Source: a virus. Taken from it: 25,139 bases of DNA. The position numbers and the translations under genes were made by a program. The stretch's first letter is position 1, and the number at the start of each line of letters is the position of its first letter. The DNA lies in IMG/VR virus record IMGVR_UViG_3300027777_000018, positions 1 to 25,139 of that record, one strand, 5' to 3'. The notes under the pieces were generated by a model. The model ran no database searches, was not told the origin of the DNA, and saw nothing but the letters and a program-made list of their open reading frames with translations. Positions 21,426-25,139 of the stretch are shown one piece after another.

Positions 21426-21626
21426 ATGCCGAATGTAAAGATGATCCAAGGAGTCGTGACAGCGACTGGCGCACACGCGCCGGGCGAAGTCATCTCTGTC
21501 GACGAGCGCACCGCAATCGAGTGGATGGCACTCGGTTACGCCGAGCGCGCAGACTCCGACGATGTGCAGTGCTGTTCGCGGGCCGTGCCATGCAAGGCAG
21601 TCAAGAAGGGAGCAACACCGCGATGA
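21426..21626 (+). CDS. Small head-region protein
   Basis: A 66-residue protein (MPNVKMIQGVVTATGAHAPGEVISVDERTA...) ending with a cysteine-containing basic tail. The first 45 residues resemble the small beta-barrel-like proteins (KxxGxxxPGxxxxVDxxTAxxxxxxGxAE) that many HK97 phages encode between capsid and connector; their role in the head is unclear. The ribosome site GAGGA lies in the preceding hairpin. It is coupled to the connector gene by ATGA. Confidence 0.65.
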   Translation: MPNVKMIQGVVTATGAHAPGEVISVDERTAIEWMALGYAERADSDDVQCCSRAVPCKAVKKGATPR

Positions 21627-22279
21627 GAGTCAACACCAAGATCACAACCGAACCAAGTTTCGAGCCAGTGTCGACTGCGCAAACCAAGGCGCATCTGCGC
21701 ATATTCCACTCGCTTGACGACACCTACATTGCCGCAAGCAGCGGCGGGTCGACATCAATCATCACGACAGCCCGACAGATGATCGAGAACTATTGCGGCA
21801 TCGCAATCCCAAACACGACATTCACATCGGTCTACGATTCGTTCCCACAGAACACGCCGCTGCAAGGCTCGAGCAACGAGGTCTACAACGGCTCGGGATT
21901 TGAGATCGCATTGCCGCGCTCGCCGCTAGTCAGCGTGACGAGCGTGCAATATGTCGACGCGGCTGGCACGACGCAGACGCTGTCAGCGTCAACCGACTAC
22001 ACGGTGAAGTCATACAACGGAATTGGACGCATTCAATTACTTGACGGCAAAACATGGCCGTCACTCGTCAGCGGCGGCGCAGGAGTCGTCACAGTTGTCT
22101 ATGTAGCGGGTTGGGGTTCCAGCGCAACTGCAATCCCCATCGCACTCAAGCACGCAATCTTGATGCAATGCTCGACGCTGTACGACTACAGATCCACACT
22201 CGCTCCGGGTCAACAGTACGAAGTGCCCGGCACGATCAAGGCTCTCATCGCTCAATACAAGTCGGGTGAATACCAATGA
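21623..22279 (+). CDS. Head-tail connector (adaptor) protein, gp6-like
   Basis: A 218-residue adaptor that docks below the portal. Start ATG overlaps the previous stop; a longer frame from 21383 is spurious. The family pattern is visible: an N-terminal helical part with AKAHLRI-type and DDTYI...ITTARQMIENYCG segments (about 20-60), then EIALPRSPLVSVTSVQYVDAAGTTQTL (beta part, about 93-119) and a C-terminal helix, ALKHAILMQCSTLYDYR. This is the HK97 gp6 / SPP1 gp15 type with a beta insertion. Next genes encode closure, neck and terminator proteins in canonical order. Confidence 0.8.
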   Translation: MRVNTKITTEPSFEPVSTAQTKAHLRIFHSLDDTYIAASSGGSTSIITTARQMIENYCGIAIPNTTFTSVYDSFPQNTPLQGSSNEVYNGSGFEIALPRSPLVSVTSVQYVDAAGTTQTLSASTDYTVKSYNGIGRIQLLDGKTWPSLVSGGAGVVTVVYVAGWGSSATAIPIALKHAILMQCSTLYDYRSTLAPGQQYEVPGTIKALIAQYKSGEYQ

Positions 22280-22623
22280 ACAGCGGGATGATGCGAACTC
22301 CGATGATCATCGGCGCACGCACGCAGACGCTGACTTCGTTCGGCACACCGACCTACACCTACACCGCTGGCGACACGATCTTCGGCGAGATCAAGGACTC
22401 GAGCGCGGTGGAGAAGACAAACCACATGGCTCTAAGCCAAGTCGTCACGCATCAGATCACAACCAACTTCTACCCGGGCATCAAGCCATTCGACCGCTTC
22501 ACAGCGAGTTTGAGTCGCGGCACTAGCGGCACGACGATCAGCACCACATTCGAGATCGTCTCCATCGTCGACTACAAGTCGGCGGGTCACACACTCACCA
22601 TGCAGTGCAGAGAGGTGCAGTGA
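22276..22623 (+). CDS. Head closure (stopper) protein
   Basis: A 115-residue beta-rich protein coupled by ATGA. The pattern RTQTLTSFGTPTYTYTAGDTIFGEIKDSS, ...VTHQITTNFYPGIKPFDRFTASL... and the closing FEIVSIVDYKSAGHTLTMQCREV matches the SPP1 gp16 / HK97 gp7 family of joining proteins (small beta-barrel that plugs the channel after packaging). Position after the connector supports it. Confidence 0.75.
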   Translation: MNSGMMRTPMIIGARTQTLTSFGTPTYTYTAGDTIFGEIKDSSAVEKTNHMALSQVVTHQITTNFYPGIKPFDRFTASLSRGTSGTTISTTFEIVSIVDYKSAGHTLTMQCREVQ

Positions 22624-23162
22624 TGGCGAGCAACGGCAAGATCATCAAAGGCTTGGATCAGTTCCTTGATCAGATGAAGACCATGCGCACCGACGACATC
22701 TACAAGGTCTTGCGCAAAGCCGAGGTCAAAGCGTTGACTAGACCGCGAGACAAACTTGCAAGCCTGTACGGCACACACAGCGCAAAGAACGATCTCAATC
22801 AGACCGAGGCGCAGAAGTCATGGCGTTGGCGGGCAAAGAAGCATCAACCAATCCATCCGATTAAAGAAAGCCGATTGCGAATTGCGCACAACATCTATCA
22901 CCACCAAATCATTCCATACGAAATTGGCAAGAACAAAGCCAGTGTGTGGAGCCGCATTTGGGGATACACACAAAACTCCTGGCTCATCGAGCACGGCCGC
23001 TATAAAGATCCCGCACGCGCATACACAGGCTGGAAAATATTCGAATATTTTTTCAAGACCAACGGCGCGACCATCAACGCAAAATTCACTGAGGATGTTG
23101 GATACGGACTTGAAAAAGTATTCAAGCGCATCGCAAACGAAATGAATAAGGCGGCACGATGA
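22623..23162 (+). CDS. Neck / tail completion protein, HK97 gp10-like
   Basis: A 179-residue basic protein; the ATG shares bases with the preceding TGA (TGATG), and an earlier in-frame ATG at 22605 adds six residues only. An N-terminal helix (MASNGKIIKGLDQFLDQMKTM...VLRKAEVKAL) precedes a mixed alpha-beta core, including WLIEHGRY near residues 121-128, which is the family-typical position (FxExGT) before the C-terminal helices. Slot between head closure and tail terminator is the gp10 slot of HK97. Confidence 0.7.
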   Translation: MASNGKIIKGLDQFLDQMKTMRTDDIYKVLRKAEVKALTRPRDKLASLYGTHSAKNDLNQTEAQKSWRWRAKKHQPIHPIKESRLRIAHNIYHHQIIPYEIGKNKASVWSRIWGYTQNSWLIEHGRYKDPARAYTGWKIFEYFFKTNGATINAKFTEDVGYGLEKVFKRIANEMNKAAR

Positions 23163-23629
23163 AATTCGTCGAAGCCATCCATCTCGCTTTGCAGCAGGCT
23201 CCAACCGTGATTACGGCTCTCGGGTCTTCGACCAAGATCTTCCAGTCGTTTGTCACGCCAGCAACCCCAATGCCGTTCATCGTCGTGAGTTCGCAAAGCG
23301 ATGACGGAGCCAGTCCAACACTTGCAGGAGCCGACCGCCTGCGGGTCGCCACAGTGACTGTCGACTGCGTGCACTCATCGCTCGTCTCTGCGGCCAACAT
23401 TGCAGATCATGTGCGGGTCGATCTCTACGCAGCAAAGGGAACACTGGCAACCTCAACAAACAGCCCGATGACGATTCAAAGCATTCGCATCGATGGCACA
23501 AACATGAACTACGACCTTGGCGGCGAAGGCACTGAACTCGGTGCGTTCGTTTGCAGCGTGACTCTAAAAATTTATTACTTGGCTTCGGCTCCTTCTCCAG
23601 TCGCGTTGACTGACGGATCGCAGCCATAA
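23159..23629 (+). CDS. Tail terminator protein, gp17-like
   Basis: A 156-residue protein coupled by ATGA. An N-terminal helix with ALQQAPTVITAL is followed by strands MPFIVVSSQS, RLRVATVTVDCV, the helix SAANIADHVRVDL and strands SIRIDG and CSVTLKIYY, the alpha-beta plan of lambda gpU/HK97 gp17-type terminators (DUF3168-like). The protein caps the tail tube and connects it to the head. Gene order immediately before the tail tube gene supports the call. Confidence 0.75.
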   Translation: MKFVEAIHLALQQAPTVITALGSSTKIFQSFVTPATPMPFIVVSSQSDDGASPTLAGADRLRVATVTVDCVHSSLVSAANIADHVRVDLYAAKGTLATSTNSPMTIQSIRIDGTNMNYDLGGEGTELGAFVCSVTLKIYYLASAPSPVALTDGSQP

Positions 23630-23647
23630 CAACAAAGGAATACTCAC

Positions 23648-24043
23648 ATGGCAATTTCAGTAGCAAACGGTGGAACAACTCTATCATTGGGATCCTCGCC
23701 AACACTCATCGGAGAATTAACTTCGCTCAATTTTTCTGGGTTTGGTTTGTCAGCCGTTGAATCGACAAATCTTGCGGCAACCACAAAGACATTCTTGCCG
23801 GGCATTATCTCGCCGGGAACAATTTCCTGCGATTTTAATTCTGACGGTGCGAATACTGGTCAAGACTTGATCAAGTCCACAGTCACATCACGCACTGCTA
23901 TTGCGTTTGTAATCGCAAGCGCAGACGGTTCTACATTTTCTGGCTCCTCAATCATCACAGGCTACGACTACAAAGCCGCTGTTGATGGAGTCATCACAGG
24001 ATCCGTGTCTTTGCAAGTTACAGGCACACTCACCATCACCTAA
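23648..24043 (+). CDS. Major tail (tube) protein
   Basis: A 131-residue beta-rich, Ser/Thr/Gly-rich protein with its own good ribosome site (AAGGA at 23635-23639), as expected for an abundantly made tube subunit. Segments such as SLNFSGFGLSAVESTNLAAT and PGIISPGTISCDFNSDG, and a closing VSLQVTGTLTIT strand, fit the tube fold of lambda gpV/HK97 gp6-type proteins in which loops stack as rings. It is at the short end for the family. Identification is by composition and slot between terminator and chaperones. Confidence 0.75.
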   Translation: MAISVANGGTTLSLGSSPTLIGELTSLNFSGFGLSAVESTNLAATTKTFLPGIISPGTISCDFNSDGANTGQDLIKSTVTSRTAIAFVIASADGSTFSGSSIITGYDYKAAVDGVITGSVSLQVTGTLTIT

Positions 24044-24055
24044 TCGAGACCACAC

Positions 24056-24400
24056 ATGTCAATCAGAGAACAACTACTTGCGCTCAAGATCCCGACCGCC
24101 ACCGTCAAGGTTGCGGGCATCGACGGACTCGTTTCGCTTCGCGGCCTCACAGCTGGCGAGCGTGATCAATGGGAGCAATATGTTTACTCGGAGCGTGACA
24201 TTAAGAAGGGCGTGAAGAACATCCGCGCCAGTCTCGTCGTGAGGTGTATTACCGACGAGGCTGGCGTGCGACTGTTCACGGATGCAGAGGTCGCAGAAGT
24301 GGGCGCAATGCCCGCAAGCGTGATCGACAAACTCTATGAGCACTGCCAGCGTCTCTCGGGTCTCGGCGCAAAGGACGCAGAGGAACTCGAAAAAAACTGA
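24056..24400 (+). CDS. Tail assembly chaperone, short form (gpG-like)
   Basis: A 114-residue helical protein that assists tape measure folding and tube polymerisation. SIREQLLALKIP, then VSLRGLTAGERDQWEQYV and an all-helical C-terminal half are usual for this family. It ends ...EELEKN at TGA 24398-24400. The last codons contain a canonical -1 slippery heptamer, and the -1 frame stays open through the next gene, so a minority product of 219 residues (gpGT-like) should be made. Position directly before the tape measure gene supports the role. Confidence 0.8.
   Translation: MSIREQLLALKIPTATVKVAGIDGLVSLRGLTAGERDQWEQYVYSERDIKKGVKNIRASLVVRCITDEAGVRLFTDAEVAEVGAMPASVIDKLYEHCQRLSGLGAKDAEELEKN
24391..24397 (+). 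promoter_or_regulatory. Programmed -1 ribosomal frameshift site A AAA AAC
   Basis: In-frame codons are GAA AAA AAC TGA, giving the slippery heptamer A AAA AAC in the correct phase one codon before the stop. After slipping, translation continues CTG AGA AGC ... into 24418-24714 with no stop. Seven A residues (24390-24396) precede the C. Confidence 0.85.
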
Positions 24401-24714
24401 GAAGCCGCAGCCTGAGGATGTTCATGTTCACGCTTGCGGCTGAATTGAAAATGACTGTTGCTGAACTAGGAAATCGAATGTCATCAATAGAACTTCAAGA
24501 ATGGATCGCATATCAGAGCATCACAGGATGCTTGGACTCACGCCAGCGCGGCGACCTCGGCGCGGGCATTGTCGCGTCGACCGTTGCCAACTCGCATCGA
24601 TCAAGCAATTCAAAGTCGTTCAGCCCGCAGGACTTTATGCCGTACTTTGAAAAGCCAAAGCAGACACCGCAACAAGCACTTGAAAAACTTAAACGACAGA
24701 TGGGAGTTAAGTAA
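24397..24714 (+). CDS. Tail assembly chaperone extension (gpT-like, made by -1 frameshift)
   Basis: The -1 frame after the slippery site encodes 105 residues that extend the short chaperone to 219 residues. An internal ATG exists at 24418 (98 residues, MFMFTLAAELKMTVAELGNRM...), but it has no clear Shine-Dalgarno, and in lambda the T part is made only as a fusion. The segment TVAELGNRMSSIELQEWIAYQSI is the typical T-domain pattern (helix followed by EWxAY). A Ser-rich linker and a Lys/Gln-rich helix close the protein. The stop overlaps the tape measure ATG (TAATG). Confidence 0.8.
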   Translation: MRSRSLRMFMFTLAAELKMTVAELGNRMSSIELQEWIAYQSITGCLDSRQRGDLGAGIVASTVANSHRSSNSKSFSPQDFMPYFEKPKQTPQQALEKLKRQMGVK

Positions 24715-25139
24715 TGGCAGTCACAGGCAAGATGACAGTCGATCTGTACGCGAATCCAGATCCGTTCATTCAGGGTATGAAAGCGGCTGAAAATTCCGCA
24801 AAGAAAAGCGGTGAAGGGATTGCCGGGCATATTTCAAAAATCAATGCGAAGCAATTAAAGGGACTGACTCACGAAGTGCTTGGAGGTTTGGGAACGATTG
24901 GTTTAATTGATGAAGGCGCAAAGATGGCTTTAGAACTTGTAAAAGGTTTTAAAGAAGGCAGCGTCAAAAACTTTTCGGATGCCGTATCCGTGGTTGGCAA
25001 CACACTTGTCACAGGTTTAAAAGCAATACCTATTGCTGGCACATTCCTTGCGATTGGCGAGCAAATCGGAAACATGGTTTTTGGAGTTGACAAAGCCAAT
25101 GAATCCATCAAGTTAATGAATGAACAGATGGCTCGGACA
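24714..25139 (+). CDS. Tape measure protein, 5' part (continues at base 1)
   Basis: First part of the tail tape measure protein, which fills the tail tube, sets its length and is ejected ahead of the DNA. The start ATG shares its A with the stop of the preceding chaperone gene (TAATG). Up to the repeat, 109 codons are read (24714-25040); with 1-1059 the whole protein is 461 residues. The N-terminus (MAVTGKMTVDLYANPDPFIQ) resembles tape-measure starts, and glycine-rich hydrophobic stretches follow at about residues 54-77 and 91-124, as expected for segments that enter the host membrane. Position directly after the frameshifting chaperone pair is diagnostic of tape measures in siphophages. It is short for the family, so a tail of very roughly 70 nm would be expected by the usual length rule (inference). 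Confidence 0.8.
   Translation, partial: MAVTGKMTVDLYANPDPFIQGMKAAENSAKKSGEGIAGHISKINAKQLKGLTHEVLGGLGTIGLIDEGAKMALELVKGFKEGSVKNFSDAVSVVGNTLVTGLKAIPIAGTFLAIGEQIGNMVFGVDKANESIKLMNEQMART
25041..25139. repeat. Terminal direct repeat, right copy (circular closure)
   Basis: This is the second copy of the sequence at the window start, with no mismatch. It lies inside the tape-measure gene, an unlikely place for a true packaging end. Removing one copy gives a 25,040 bp circle. Confidence 0.95.

Noticed and set aside
21383-22279. 298-codon version of the connector gene
   Set aside because: The upstream 80 codons are a shadow of the 66-residue gene at 21426; the ATG at 21623 overlaps that stop and fits the family N-terminus.
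1-25139. CRISPR arrays, insertion sequences, rRNA genes or toxin-antitoxin pairs
   Set aside because: No regularly spaced repeats, transposase motifs, rRNA-like stretches or recognisable toxin-antitoxin genes were seen.

Overview
The window is a complete, circularly closed genome of a small tailed bacteriophage. Bases 1-99 are repeated exactly at 25041-25139, and the tape-measure reading frame runs unbroken across the join, so the unique genome is 25,040 bp. Every supported gene is on the + strand. The parts list is that of a temperate HK97-type siphovirus: P27-type terminase, HK97-type portal, prohead protease and capsid, lambda-like neck and tail genes with a frameshifted tail chaperone, and a tyrosine integrase beside a tRNA-3'-end-like sequence (candidate attP).

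Host: not provable from sequence alone. A lipoprotein-plus-membrane protein that looks like a spanin suggests a diderm host. Terminase N-terminus style, a CxxC...CxxCGC...CPLAKW protein and a small tail-region protein with an RWRYAWE motif remind me of planctomycete phages, but this is memory-based and weak. No peptidoglycan hydrolase, and no repressor on the opposite strand, could be recognised.

Layout. (1) 13796-18659: packaging and head genes (cos-like intergenic region, TerS, TerL, portal with a large C-terminal cargo-like extension, prohead protease). (2) 18669-21369: a promoter-like repeat, then two different HK97-fold capsid genes in tandem, separated by a structured leader; only the second has an N-terminal scaffold-like delta region. 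(3) 21394-24714: hairpin, small head protein, connector, head closure, neck protein, tail terminator, tail tube, and tail chaperones joined by a canonical A AAA AAC -1 slippery site. (4) 24714-25139 joined to 1-4762: tape measure, tail proteins, a cluster of small membrane proteins (probable lysis genes), two cysteine-rich proteins, then a terminator-like hairpin. (5) 4808-6264: integrase, whose 3' end contains interleaved inverted repeats and the tRNA-like attP candidate. (6) 6059-8506: recombination module (RecE-like exonuclease, probable annealing protein, SSB-like protein with an acidic IPF tail). (7) 8579-11657: a small HTH protein, a small membrane protein, primase-helicase, a 160-bp cluster of seven TCGGAGG boxes forming perfect hairpins (candidate origin), and small genes. 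(8) 11689-13561: nuclease, metallophosphoesterase, HETLH metalloprotease-like protein and HNH endonuclease, leading back to packaging.

Gene expression looks economical. Most genes start within the stop codon of the previous gene (ATGA, TAATG or TGATG), implying translational coupling. A few block-leading genes instead use AAGGA with exactly six bases to ATG. A 15-bp element, CTTGCGAGCGAAAAT, occurs in three intergenic regions that precede functional blocks and is the best candidate for a phage-specific promoter or operator. The most notable points are the paired capsid proteins, the pseudoknot-like repeats at the end of int with attP inside the int reading frame, the TCGGAGG origin candidate, the triplicated promoter-like element and the portal cargo domain.
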